48,725 nucleotides of DNA from assembly GCA_031549285.1 (NCBI GenBank), contig JAVBPZ010000014.1, positions 1 to 48,725 on the forward strand, given 5' to 3'. The translations under genes and the position numbers were made by a program. The notes under the pieces are model-generated. The model was not told where the DNA came from and ran no database searches. It worked only from the letters and a program-made list of their open reading frames with translations. Position 1 is the stretch's first letter. Every line of letters starts with the position of its first letter. Below, piece after piece: positions 22,763 to 31,929 of this stretch. Origin of the DNA: JAAYCI01 sp031549285 (GTDB lineage: Bacteria > Bacillota > Clostridia > Oscillospirales > Ruminococcaceae).

Positions 22763-25483
22763 ATGGAATGGACCGGCTTGAATGAACTGCGTGAAAAGTT
22801 TTTGGAATTTTTCGAGAGCAAGCAACACCTGCGGTTGGGCAGCTTTCCGCTGGTGCCGCACGGCGACAAAAGCCTGCTGCTGGTAAACAGCGGCATGGCG
22901 CCCATGAAGAAATGGTTCCTGGGGACCGAGGAACCGCCTAGCCACCGGGTGTGCACCTGCCAGAAATGCATCCGTACGCCGGATATTGAGAGCGTCGGCA
23001 TCACCGACCGGCACGGTACCTTCTTCGAGATGCTGGGCAACTTCAGCTTTCAGAACTATTTTAAAAAGGAAGCCATTCCCTGGGCGTGGGAGTTTTTCAC
23101 CAGCGCCGAATGGCTGGATATTCCGCCGGAAAAGCTGTATGTTTCCATTTATCTGGAAGATGACGACGCCTATGAAATCTGGACAAAAGACGTAGGCGTG
23201 CCGGATGACCACATGGTGCGCCTGGGCAAAGCGGACAATTTCTGGGAGCATGGCAGCGGTCCCTGTGGTCCGTGCAGCGAAATATACTTCGACCGTGGCG
23301 AAGAGTATGGCTGTGGTTCGCCGGACTGCAAGCCCGGCTGTGAATGCGACCGGTTTATCGAGGTTTGGAACCTGGTGTTCACAGAGTTTGACTCCGACGG
23401 TGCGGGCCACTATGAAAAACTGGCGGCGCCAAATATAGATACCGGCATGGGCCTGGAGCGGCTGGCCTGTGTGATGCAGGGCGCGGCAAATCTGTTCGAG
23501 ACCGACACGGTGAAAAGCATCCTGACCCACGTGGAGGAGATCAGCGGCAAAGCCTACGGCCAGCATCGGCCCACCGACATTTCCATACGGGTTATTACCG
23601 ACCACGTGCGCTCTACCGTGTTCATGGTCAGCGATGGTATTCTGCCGTCCAACGAGGGGCGCGGGTATGTGCTGCGGCGGCTGTTGCGCCGGGCGGCACG
23701 GCACGGGCGGCTGCTGGGTGTCACCCGCCCGTTTTTGCCGGAACTGGCCGAGACGGTTATTGCCCAGAGCGAAAGCGCTTACCCGGAACTGCGCGAAAAC
23801 GCAGACTATATCAAAAAGACCATTGCGGCCGAGGAGGAGCGGTTCTCCCGCACCATCGACCTTGGTTTCGCGCGCCTGAACGAGCTGATTGAAGCAGGGG
23901 ACCAGGCGACCATCTTCCGGCAGAACGACGATGGCGTGAAAAAACTGGCTGATATTGCGGAGGGCATAAAAAAGAGGTTCATTTCCGGCGCGGATGCGTT
24001 CCGGCTGCAGGATACCTTTGGCTTTCCGCTGGACTTAACGCGGGAAATTGCCGCGGAGCGTGGGTTCGAGGTGGACCTGGAAGGCTTTAAAGCAGAGCTG
24101 CAAAAACAGCGGGAGACCGCCCGCCAGGACCGGTTATCAAAGGACATTTCCGGTTGGGAGGCGGACATTTTTGCCCCGGTGGAGGCGGACGCCACCGAGT
24201 TTGTGGGCTATGAAACGCTGGTGAGCGAAGCGAAAGTGATTGCCCTTTCCGACGGGGTAGAGCTGCAGGTCGCCCTGTCCACCGACGACGGCGAAAAAAG
24301 CGGCGTGCTGATGGTGCTGGACAAAACCCCCTTCTATGCTGAAAGCGGCGGCCAGGTGGCGGATACCGGGTTCCTTACCGGCAACGGCGCGCGGCTGGCG
24401 GTACACTCGGTGAAGAAAACTGCAAAGGGCTTCTTTGTGCATGGCTGCACCCTGTTGGAAGGTATGGTGAAGACCGGCGATACCATACTGGCCGAGGTGG
24501 ATGCCGACCGGCGGCATGCTATTATGCGCAACCATACCTCCACCCACCTGCTGCAGCGCGCGCTGCGCGAAGTGCTGGGTGAACATGTGCACCAGGCGGG
24601 CAGCTATGTGGACGACGAGCGCGCACGGTTCGACTTTTCGCATTTTTCCGGTATGACCGGCAAGGAACTGCGCGAGGTAGAGATGCTGGTGAACCGCAAA
24701 ATTTTTGAGGCGTTGCCGGTGACGGTGCACAACCTGCCCATTGAGCAAGCGAAAAAAATGGGCGCGGTGGCGCTGTTCGGCGAAAAATATGGCGACGTGG
24801 TGCGGGTTATTGATGTGACCGGCTGGTCGACAGAGTTCTGCGGCGGCACCCACGTAAACAACTCCAGTGAGATAGGTTGTTTCAAGATCTTGTCTGAGTC
24901 CTCGGTGGCGGCGGGGGTGCGCCGTATTGAAAGCACCACCGCCTACGGCGTGTTGCGGCTGATAGATGACAAGGACCTGCTGCTGTACGAGACGGCGGCC
25001 ACCGTGAAGGCCGCCAACGTGGGCGATCTGCCCGCCCGGGTGAGCGCGCTGGCGGCGGAGAACAAAGAACTGGCAAAGGAACTGGCCGGTATGAAGGAAA
25101 AAGCCGCCAGTGCCCATGCGGAAGGTCTGTTCAAAAACCCGGTGGTGGTGGAGGGTATCAAGGTTTTCACAGCATTTTTGCCGGATACCAATGCCGACGC
25201 GCTGCGCAAGATGTGCGATTTGATTCGCGGCAATACCCCAGAGGGGGTAGGCGCCTTGTGCGGGGAGGCAGACGGTAAGCTGACGCTGGCCGTGTGCTGC
25301 GGCACCCGGGCGCTGGCGCGCGGGCTGAAAGCCGGGGACCTGGTGAAGCAGGTGGCGGCTTTGGCCGGGGGTTCCGGTGGTGGCAAGCCGGACCTGGCGC
25401 TGGCAGGCATTAAGGAAAAGGCAAAGGTAGAGGAAGCGCTGGCAGCGGTGCCCGGCATAGTGGCGGCGGCGTTGAAAGCGTAG
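22763..25483 (+). CDS. alaS: Alanyl-tRNA synthetase
   Basis: A 906-residue class II synthetase that charges tRNA-Ala. The N-terminal aminoacylation domain includes RHGTFFEMLGNFSF and the RWNL-like block IEVWNLVF. The editing domain has HTSTH (His591, His595) and CGGTH (Cys693, His697), the four zinc-binding residues that remove mischarged serine and glycine. The C-terminal DHHA1-type domain ends with a GGGSGGG-K-like run (GGSGGGKPD). AAGGAG precedes the ATG. The T-box leader lies upstream of the acetyltransferase gene, 745 bases before alaS, so it presumably controls both. Length and motifs are normal. Confidence 0.98.
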   Translation: MEWTGLNELREKFLEFFESKQHLRLGSFPLVPHGDKSLLLVNSGMAPMKKWFLGTEEPPSHRVCTCQKCIRTPDIESVGITDRHGTFFEMLGNFSFQNYFKKEAIPWAWEFFTSAEWLDIPPEKLYVSIYLEDDDAYEIWTKDVGVPDDHMVRLGKADNFWEHGSGPCGPCSEIYFDRGEEYGCGSPDCKPGCECDRFIEVWNLVFTEFDSDGAGHYEKLAAPNIDTGMGLERLACVMQGAANLFETDTVKSILTHVEEISGKAYGQHRPTDISIRVITDHVRSTVFMVSDGILPSNEGRGYVLRRLLRRAARHGRLLGVTRPFLPELAETVIAQSESAYPELRENADYIKKTIAAEEERFSRTIDLGFARLNELIEAGDQATIFRQNDDGVKKLADIAEGIKKRFISGADAFRLQDTFGFPLDLTREIAAERGFEVDLEGFKAELQKQRETARQDRLSKDISGWEADIFAPVEADATEFVGYETLVSEAKVIALSDGVELQVALSTDDGEKSGVLMVLDKTPFYAESGGQVADTGFLTGNGARLAVHSVKKTAKGFFVHGCTLLEGMVKTGDTILAEVDADRRHAIMRNHTSTHLLQRALREVLGEHVHQAGSYVDDERARFDFSHFSGMTGKELREVEMLVNRKIFEALPVTVHNLPIEQAKKMGAVALFGEKYGDVVRVIDVTGWSTEFCGGTHVNNSSEIGCFKILSESSVAAGVRRIESTTAYGVLRLIDDKDLLLYETAATVKAANVGDLPARVSALAAENKELAKELAGMKEKAASAHAEGLFKNPVVVEGIKVFTAFLPDTNADALRKMCDLIRGNTPEGVGALCGEADGKLTLAVCCGTRALARGLKAGDLVKQVAALAGGSGGGKPDLALAGIKEKAKVEEALAAVPGIVAAALKA

Positions 25484-25540
25484 GAAAAGAATGAATCAAT
25501 TCTTGTTTTAAATGCTTGTTGTGGAAAGGAGATTTTACCC

Positions 25541-25882
25541 ATGGACGACTGCTTGTTTTGTAAAATTTGCAACGGGGAGATCCCCAGCATCATTTTGTTC
25601 GAGGACGAGGACCTGCTAGCCTTTCGCGACATTGACCCCAAGGCCCCGTTCCATGCGCTGATCGTGCCCAAAAAACATATTGAGAGTGCGGCCGCGCTGG
25701 GTGAAGAGGACGGTGCGCTGCTGGGCAAAATATTTGCGCTGGCGGCAAAACTGTGCGCGGAAGAGGGCGTTACCAACGGCTACCGTGTGGTGACCAACGT
25801 GGGCGCAGACGGCGGCCAAAGCGTGCCGCACCTGCATTTCCATGTGCTGGGCGGGCGGCAGATGGCCTGGCCCCCGGGCTGA
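25541..25882 (+). CDS. HIT-family nucleotide hydrolase/transferase (Hint type)
   Basis: A 113-residue histidine-triad protein. The HxHxH motif is His97-Leu-His99-Phe-His101, followed by VLGG. The N-terminus CLFCKICNGEIP carries the Cys pair common to the bacterial Hint/HinT branch. These proteins hydrolyse adenosine phosphoramidates or related nucleotides. AAAGGAG precedes the ATG. It follows alaS by 57 bp on the same strand; Hint proteins have been connected with aminoacyl-adenylates, so the neighbourhood is consistent but not proof. Confidence 0.93.
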   Translation: MDDCLFCKICNGEIPSIILFEDEDLLAFRDIDPKAPFHALIVPKKHIESAAALGEEDGALLGKIFALAAKLCAEEGVTNGYRVVTNVGADGGQSVPHLHFHVLGGRQMAWPPG

Positions 25883-25949
25883 GGTACCGGCGGGCAATAC
25901 AAACAAAAAACAAAAGTGGGAAGTGAATTCCCCCAAAAAGGAGAATGGC

Positions 25950-26483
25950 ATGGAAACCTATACCCTGAATGTGGCGGGGCTGGTACGTGAATTACCCATC
26001 TGTAAAATCAGCGATAATTTGTCTATTGCGGCGTTTATCATGTTTGGCGATGTGGAATTGACCATTGCCTGCGCCGCGGCGCTGCTGGAAAAGGTACCGG
26101 CGTTCGACGTGATTGTGACCGCCGAGGCAAAGGCAATTCCGCTGGCGTACGAGATGAGCCGCCAAAGCGGGAAAAAGTATATTCCGGCGCGCAAGGGCAA
26201 AAAGCTGTATATGCAAAGCCCGGTGGTTATCGAGGTGCAGTCCATCACCACCAAGCAGAACCAGAGCCTGTGCATCGACCAGCCGGAGCTGGACTACCTG
26301 AACGGCAAGCGGGTACTGATTGTGGACGACGTGATTAGCACCGGTGGTTCGCTGCAGGCCATGGAAGCCATTGTGGCGAAAAGCACCGGCCAGGTGGTGG
26401 CGCGGGCCGCTGTGCTGGCCGAGGGTGACGCCGCGAAGCGGGGAGATATCATTTTCCTGGAACCGCTGCCGCTTATTGGGTGA
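25950..26483 (+). CDS. Adenine phosphoribosyltransferase-like PRTase
   Basis: A 177-residue type I phosphoribosyltransferase. The PRPP loop VDDVISTGG is at residues 125-133, preceded by the hydrophobic strand KRVLI. A TAEAKAIPLAYEMS block around residues 58-70 resembles the purine-binding side of Apt and its relatives. Apt would convert adenine and PRPP to AMP; a xanthine-type relative is also possible. AAGGAG precedes the ATG by seven bases. It lies 67 bp after the HIT gene on the same strand. Confidence 0.85.
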   Translation: METYTLNVAGLVRELPICKISDNLSIAAFIMFGDVELTIACAAALLEKVPAFDVIVTAEAKAIPLAYEMSRQSGKKYIPARKGKKLYMQSPVVIEVQSITTKQNQSLCIDQPELDYLNGKRVLIVDDVISTGGSLQAMEAIVAKSTGQVVARAAVLAEGDAAKRGDIIFLEPLPLIG

Positions 26484-26595
26484 TGGAACGCTTCCGGTTT
26501 GCAGACCGGGCTGTGTTTGGGTGTCTGCGGGGCTGTTTTTTTAGAAATACAAAAAGAGGTTGCGACTGGGGTACAGCGGGGTAGGGGGAGTGGGA

Positions 26596-28728
26596 ATGAA
26601 GCGTCCGCTCGCTATTTTTGGGTTTGCTTATCTTTTGAGCATGCTGGTGGTGCTGCGCCTGTCCGGGGTGGCACAGCTGGTGGTGGCGCTGTGCCTGGTG
26701 GCAGCGCTGGTGCTGTTGGTGGTGCTGCGGCCAAAGGGGCGGAATGCCATACTATTGGTTTTGGCGTCGGCCTTGCTGGCGGTGGGTCTGCATGCCATGT
26801 ACGATGTTGTGGTGGTGCGCCCGGTACAAAGCCTGGCCGGCAGCGAGGCGCTGGTTACCGCGCGGGTGACCGATATACAGCCGGGCTACAGCCCAGACAC
26901 CATGCACGCGACATTGCAGGTTCTTTCGCTGGACGCACAGCCCTGCACGCCTTTTTCTGTTCAGGTACGCGGCGTGGAGACGGCGGGTATCGGCGATATC
27001 GTATCTTTGCAGCTGCGGTTTGGCACCTTTGCCACGGCGTCGGCGCAGCGGTATGGGTACGCCAAAGGCATGTATGTGGCCGCCACCGCGCGCTCCCCGG
27101 TGGATATTGCAGGGTATGACCCCAGCTTTCTGTGCCGCATGCGCCAGCTGCAATACGGCGCCAGCGCCAGTATCCGGCAAAAGCTGCCGAATGCGCTTTC
27201 TTCGGTGATTGCGGCCATGACGGTGGGGGATAAGCGGTATCTGTCGGACGATACGGTACTGGATTTTCGTATGGCAGGCCTGTCGCATATGCTGGTGGTG
27301 TCGGGGTTGCATGTGTCGGTGGTCAGCGGTGTTGTGTATACCGCGGCGGCGGCCCTGCTGCGCCGCAAAAAGGCGGCCGCTGCCGCGACCATGGTTTACA
27401 TTGCGCTGTTCATGTGCTTCACCGGGCTCACGCCATCGGTGGTGCGCAGCGGCGTGGCATATCTATTGGTCTTTTCGGCGGGGTTCTTTTCCCGCAAGGC
27501 AGATATCTACACATCGCTGGGGTTTGCGGCGCTGCTGCTGTGCCTGCAAAACCCCTATGCGGCGGCGGACGTAGGCTTGCAGCTGTCCTTTGCTGCCACC
27601 CTGGGTGCGCTGGTCTCCAGCCAGATTACCCAACGTGTGCGGGAAAAACGAGCACAAAAAAGTGGTGGCAAAAAAGGCAAGTCGTCGGTTATCTTGAAAA
27701 AAGCGCTCCACTGGATAGCATCCACCGCATTTACCTCGGTGTGCGTGTCGCTTGCTATTCTGCCGGTTTTGTGCGTGGCAGGCATGGGAATTTCACTGGC
27801 CACCGTACCTATGAATATCATTGGCGTACCGGCGCTGGCGCCCATAGTGCTGGCGGGGTTCGTGATGATTTTACCGGGCGGCATACCGGTGCTGGGGCTG
27901 GTGGTGAAGCTGGCGGCGTTTGTGGGCGGCGCCCTTACCGCTCTGCTGGAAACACTTACCGCGCTGTGCGCGCGCATTCCCGGTGTGTGGCTGCCGCTGG
28001 GCGGACTGTTCAGCCTGGCGGTGGTGGCGGGGGTGTATTTACTGGTATTCCTGGCGTGGAAAAACCGTGGGCATGCCCGGCGGGTGGTGGCCTATGGCCT
28101 GTGCGCAGTGCTGGTGTTTCCGTTGGCGGCTTTCCTGCATTCCAGCTTCGCCGCCGGTACCGTAACGGTGCTGACCACCGGCGGCGCCAACCCGTCGGTG
28201 GTGATATTCCGGGAAAACCAGGCGGTGGTGCTGTACAAAGGCCTGACCACAGATGCGGCGCTGCACCGTATTTTTCGGGAGAGAAATTTGCAGGAATGCG
28301 TGCTGCTGATAGACCTGCGCCGTACTGTCCACAGCAACGCATACCGCAGCCGGTACAACCCGTTCACGGTGGTGTTCGCGGAAGAAGACATTATCAACCA
28401 GGCGGTATATTCCCCGCTGCCGGATGTAACGGTATACCTGAAGCGGCAGGCGGGCGGCAGCATTGTTTGTGTGGATATTGGCGGATATAAGCTGGGCGTT
28501 ACCAACGGAAAAGTGAACCTGGCGCCCTATGCCCGGTTGGATTTGCTGGTGGCGGGACAAAGCGAAGTGACCGGCGAATATGGCACGCTGCTGGTGACCG
28601 GACGCCTGCCGGACTGGGTGCCGGAGAACACGCAGATACTGCAAAGCACCGGCAACGCGGCCATTGCGGTGCGCCCAGGTGTGGGCGCCAGATATACGGA
28701 GGTACAGGATGGCATCGATACAGGATAA
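26596..28728 (+). CDS. comEC: ComEC/Rec2-family DNA uptake channel with degenerate C-terminus
   Basis: A 710-residue polytopic membrane protein. A short hydrophobic start and OB-like ectodomain (about 30-190) are followed by the competence domain (about 200-510), which carries MTVGDKRYLSDDTV...AGLSHMLVVSGLHV, the family's strongest signature. A basic cytosolic loop (KSGGKKGKS) lies near 355. The C-terminal ~160 residues occupy the place of the metallo-beta-lactamase domain of ComEC but show no HxHxDH, only weakly related strands, so nuclease activity is unlikely from this copy. GGGGGAG precedes the ATG. The stop overlaps holA by 20 bp, a gene order common in Firmicutes. Confidence 0.88.
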   Translation: MKRPLAIFGFAYLLSMLVVLRLSGVAQLVVALCLVAALVLLVVLRPKGRNAILLVLASALLAVGLHAMYDVVVVRPVQSLAGSEALVTARVTDIQPGYSPDTMHATLQVLSLDAQPCTPFSVQVRGVETAGIGDIVSLQLRFGTFATASAQRYGYAKGMYVAATARSPVDIAGYDPSFLCRMRQLQYGASASIRQKLPNALSSVIAAMTVGDKRYLSDDTVLDFRMAGLSHMLVVSGLHVSVVSGVVYTAAAALLRRKKAAAAATMVYIALFMCFTGLTPSVVRSGVAYLLVFSAGFFSRKADIYTSLGFAALLLCLQNPYAAADVGLQLSFAATLGALVSSQITQRVREKRAQKSGGKKGKSSVILKKALHWIASTAFTSVCVSLAILPVLCVAGMGISLATVPMNIIGVPALAPIVLAGFVMILPGGIPVLGLVVKLAAFVGGALTALLETLTALCARIPGVWLPLGGLFSLAVVAGVYLLVFLAWKNRGHARRVVAYGLCAVLVFPLAAFLHSSFAAGTVTVLTTGGANPSVVIFRENQAVVLYKGLTTDAALHRIFRERNLQECVLLIDLRRTVHSNAYRSRYNPFTVVFAEEDIINQAVYSPLPDVTVYLKRQAGGSIVCVDIGGYKLGVTNGKVNLAPYARLDLLVAGQSEVTGEYGTLLVTGRLPDWVPENTQILQSTGNAAIAVRPGVGARYTEVQDGIDTG

Positions 28729-29743
28729 GCTGGACGCGGCGCTGAAAACGCCGGAAGCGGTGCCGGTGTATTATTTTGCCTCGCAGGAGCAGCCGCTGGT
28801 GCGCGCGGCCGCGCGCCGGGTGCGCATGGCGCTGCTGCCGGACAGCACAGAGGAGCCCACCCGTATAGAGGGGCCGGTGCCGAACCTGGGCGAAGTGATT
28901 GCCGCGGCGGGCGCACTGTCTTTTTTGGGGACCAAACGCGTGGTGGAATTGTGGGAGATTCAGCCCTCCACCATGGGCGACAAGGATATTGACGAGCTGA
29001 CGGCGTTATTCAGCGAGGTGGACAGCGCGGTGCTGGTGGTCACGGTGGTGTACAAGGACAAAAAAGCCGCCGAAGGCAAGCGGGCAAAAAAGCTGTTTGC
29101 GGCGGCGGCAAAAGCGGGATTTGCGGCAGAGTTTGCAAAACCAACCCGACGGGAAAACCTGGAATATCTGGCACAGCAGGCGGCGGGCCTGGGGGCCGGC
29201 TTTGCCCCCGGCGCTGCTGAAGCGCTGCTGGAGCGGGCGGGCGACGACCGCGACCTGCTGGCGAACGAGGTGGCAAAGCTGGCCGCCGGCTGCGGGTACG
29301 GTAACATTACTGCCGACGCGGTGAAAACCTATGCCGTGCACAACATGGAGGCAGATGTGTTCGACCTGGCGCGGGCAATTACCGCTGGCCGGCGGGCGGC
29401 CGCGTTTGCCAAGCTGGAAGAACTGTTGGCCCAGCGCAACGAGCCGCTGGCCATCACGGCGGCACTGGCCGGCAGTTTTGTGGACATGTACCGGGTGCGC
29501 TGTGGCACAGAACAGCGCCAGACGGTGTCTGCGGTGTTCCGGGACCTGGGCTATAAAGGAAGCGATTACCGCCTGCAAAAAGCCAAGGAAAGCGCGGCGC
29601 GATACTCTACCGCCGCGCTGGAGGAGTGCGTTTTGTGCCTGGCCGGGCTGGACGCGGCGCTGAAAAGCAGCGCATTGCCGGACAAAAGTATATTGCTGGA
29701 AACCGCGCTGGCACAGCTGCTGGAAATGGGAGAGCGAAAATGA
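28709..29743 (+). CDS. holA: DNA polymerase III delta subunit
   Basis: A 344-residue HolA, the clamp-loader subunit that opens the sliding clamp. Recognisable features are the start of AAA+ domain 1 (PVYYFASQEQPLVRAAARR), the FLGTKRVVELWE strand, an AEFAKPTRRENLEYLAQQ connector, and the C-terminal NMEADVFDLARAITAGRR...LEELL collar helices. GGAGG precedes the ATG by seven bases. It overlaps the comEC tail by 20 bp and is overlapped by the next gene at ATGA, so the three are probably translated together. Confidence 0.92.
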   Translation: MASIQDKLDAALKTPEAVPVYYFASQEQPLVRAAARRVRMALLPDSTEEPTRIEGPVPNLGEVIAAAGALSFLGTKRVVELWEIQPSTMGDKDIDELTALFSEVDSAVLVVTVVYKDKKAAEGKRAKKLFAAAAKAGFAAEFAKPTRRENLEYLAQQAAGLGAGFAPGAAEALLERAGDDRDLLANEVAKLAAGCGYGNITADAVKTYAVHNMEADVFDLARAITAGRRAAAFAKLEELLAQRNEPLAITAALAGSFVDMYRVRCGTEQRQTVSAVFRDLGYKGSDYRLQKAKESAARYSTAALEECVLCLAGLDAALKSSALPDKSILLETALAQLLEMGERK

Positions 29744-31023
29744 GCAAGCTGCGCGTGCGCGAAGTGGTGATTGTGGAAGGGAAATATGACGCGGTGGCGC
29801 TGGCCAGCCTGGTGGATGGGCTGATTCTGACAACCGGCGGGTTTTCCCTGTTCAGCGATGAAGAAAAAAAAGAACTGATTCGCACGCTGGGACGAAAGCG
29901 CGGCATTGTTGTGCTGACGGATTCCGACGCAGCTGGATTTAAAATACGGCATTATATCGAAAAAATAGCGGCGGAATGCGTGGTAAAAAACGCGTATATC
30001 CCGGCGGTAGCAGGCAAGGAGAAGCGGAAAAGCGCGCCTTCCAAAGAGGGAACCCTGGGGGTGGAGGGCCTGCCGGCGGCGGTGTTGCTGCAGGCGCTGC
30101 GGGATGCGGGCGTCACCACCGGCGCCGCGCCCGCCGGCGAAAAGAGCGGGCGGGAAATAACCTATACCGACCTGTACCAGTGGGGGCTTTCCGGCGGGGA
30201 TGGCAGCGCGGCGCACCGGCGGCAGTTGCTGGAAAAACTGGGCCTGCCGCAGCGGTTGTCCAAACGGGCACTGTGCCAGGTGCTGAACAGCCTGTATTCT
30301 TACGAGGAATTCGCGGCAGTGCTGCAGGAAAAACCGGTGTTATTTTGGGATTTTCACGGTACGCTGACGCTGCCGGATGTCACCTGGTTCGACGCCGCCA
30401 TGGAGGCCGCCGCTGAAGCCGCGCCGGAAACGCCGCTGTCACTGGCGGTGCTACAGCAACAGTTCAGCGGTACCTGCCTGCCGTGGTGGAGCATACCCAG
30501 CCGGGACACCCGCCATTTAACGGCGCCCGGCGCGTGGTGGGCGCACTGCGAAGCAGAGTTCGCCAGTATGTTCGAGCGGTGTGGGTTTTCACAGCAGCAG
30601 GCAGTAAAAATAGCCCCCGCTATCCGCGAAAAAATACTGGAGGCGGCACGGTACACGCTGTACCCGGATGCGCTTCAGACGCTGCAAACCCTGCAGCGGC
30701 GCGGGTACAAAAGCTATATTTTAAGCAACAATTTCCCAGAACTGGAACAGGTAGTGGCGGCGCTGGGTCTGTCGCCGTATTTTGCAGGGGTACTGGTGTC
30801 CGGCAAAATAGGGTACGACAAGCCCCGGCCGGAGATTTTCGCCGCGGCGAAGGCAGCAGCCGGGAACCCCGCGGCGTCGGTGATGATCGGCGATAACGTG
30901 CAGGATGACCTGGAGGGCGCCAAAGCGGCCGGGTTTATGGCGGTGGGGGTGCATGGCAGGTGCTCGCCCCTGGCGGACCATTGCGTGGAAGAGCTGGCAG
31001 AGCTGCTGGACCTGCTGCCGTAG
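29740..31023 (+). CDS. RNase M5-like Toprim protein fused to a HAD hydrolase
   Basis: A 427-residue fusion. Residues 1-195 are RNase M5-like (RnmV): VEGKYD with Glu13, and LTDSDAAG with Asp61/Asp63, are the Toprim metal sites, and the segment LLEKLGLPQRLSKRALCQVLN (about 165-185) is the usual C-terminal DUF4093 part. RNase M5 matures 5S rRNA. From residue ~199 a HAD phosphatase follows without a linker: motif I is Asp204-Phe-His206-Gly-Thr, where the second Asp of DxDGT is His; motifs SNN, GYDKP and GDNVQDD are present. It overlaps holA by 4 bp. A continuous frame with even codon use makes an assembly artefact unlikely. Confidence 0.85.
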   Translation: MSKLRVREVVIVEGKYDAVALASLVDGLILTTGGFSLFSDEEKKELIRTLGRKRGIVVLTDSDAAGFKIRHYIEKIAAECVVKNAYIPAVAGKEKRKSAPSKEGTLGVEGLPAAVLLQALRDAGVTTGAAPAGEKSGREITYTDLYQWGLSGGDGSAAHRRQLLEKLGLPQRLSKRALCQVLNSLYSYEEFAAVLQEKPVLFWDFHGTLTLPDVTWFDAAMEAAAEAAPETPLSLAVLQQQFSGTCLPWWSIPSRDTRHLTAPGAWWAHCEAEFASMFERCGFSQQQAVKIAPAIREKILEAARYTLYPDALQTLQTLQRRGYKSYILSNNFPELEQVVAALGLSPYFAGVLVSGKIGYDKPRPEIFAAAKAAAGNPAASVMIGDNVQDDLEGAKAAGFMAVGVHGRCSPLADHCVEELAELLDLLP

Positions 31024-31045
31024 CCGCAGAAAGAATACCAAACAA

Positions 31046-31092
31046 AAGCAGGCGGGTGTTTGCGGTGTTTCACCGCGGGCACCCGCCTGCTT
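31046..31092. terminator. Bidirectional intrinsic terminator
   Basis: AAGCAGGCGGGTG (31046-31058) and CACCCGCCTGCTT (31080-31092) enclose GCGGTG/CACCGC (31062-31067/31071-31076), a long stable hairpin. The minus strand has the better tail (TTTTGTTTG), serving the HdeD-like gene; the plus strand ends the comEC-holA-M5/HAD run. Confidence 0.8.
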
Positions 31093-31269
31093 GTTACTGA
31101 AAAAGAAAAAATACAACGCCTGGCATAGTACCGGTTAAATGGCACGCTCCCATAAGGCGGTGTTATTCAATACAATGGCCTGGTTTGAACTGGCTTCACC
31201 AAAATAAGCCTTCAAAGTATGTGCAAAAATGCAGGCCGCCAAATTTAAAAACAACCGCGCGTCGAGAGT

Positions 31270-31818
31270 CTACTTCGGGGTTTTCATGCGCCACCGCAGC
31301 AGCAATGTGGTGCCCAGGTTTACCACACCGTCCGCTATCAGCACAATGGCAATATAGTAAATGAGTGCGTTGCCGCCGAACGCGTTCACCACCAGCAATA
31401 TGCCCAGCACCGCGGTAACCACTGCCACCAGCAGCACAATCCACCATCCATTAAAGCCGCCCCGTTTCAGGTTTAGGGATTGCTGCAGCTTAATGATAGA
31501 GTCGAACACCACGCACAGGCCCAGCACCACCGGCAGCCATTCCCACACCGAGGACGGCCAGGCAATAAGATAAATGCCCACCACCAGCAGCACCACGCCA
31601 ATAGCCAGGTCGAACCGGAACAGGTTTGCGGCGGGGTCGTTGCGCCCGGTGACGAACGAAACGATGCACACAATGCCAATGATGAGGGCGACGCCGCCCA
31701 GCAGATAACAGATGAGCTTTTCAGACGTGTCCGGGAATACCAACATCAAAATTCCCAGAACAATGTACGCGACCGAACCAATGATGAACCCCGTGGTAAA
31801 GTGCTTGCTTGCCTGCAT
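31270..31818 (-). CDS. HdeD/DUF308-family membrane protein
   Basis: A 182-residue integral membrane protein with about six hydrophobic segments arranged as two or three repeats of paired helices (GIVCIVSFVTGR..., LIAWPSSVWEWLPVVLGL, VLGILLVVNAF). DUF308/HdeD proteins have been linked to acid resistance in enterobacteria, but the role in Firmicutes is open. AAAGAGGTG precedes the ATG by about eight bases. It lies 111 bp after the AI-2E-family gene on the same strand. Confidence 0.85.
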   Translation of the reverse strand: MQASKHFTTGFIIGSVAYIVLGILMLVFPDTSEKLICYLLGGVALIIGIVCIVSFVTGRNDPAANLFRFDLAIGVVLLVVGIYLIAWPSSVWEWLPVVLGLCVVFDSIIKLQQSLNLKRGGFNGWWIVLLVAVVTAVLGILLVVNAFGGNALIYYIAIVLIADGVVNLGTTLLLRWRMKTPK

Positions 31819-31929
31819 ATACCAACACCTCTTTCGTTTTTTGAAACGGACTTTTTGGGCCTGCTTACCTTAAAAAAATATGCCGTGGGAAAGTTCAAAA
31901 CATATAGAGCATCCGGGAGGCAAGCCTGC

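Noticed and set aside
22757..25117. Two long minus-strand frames antisense to alaS (ending and starting near 23704 and 24137)
   Set aside because: Shadows of a highly conserved gene; no starts with ribosome sites.
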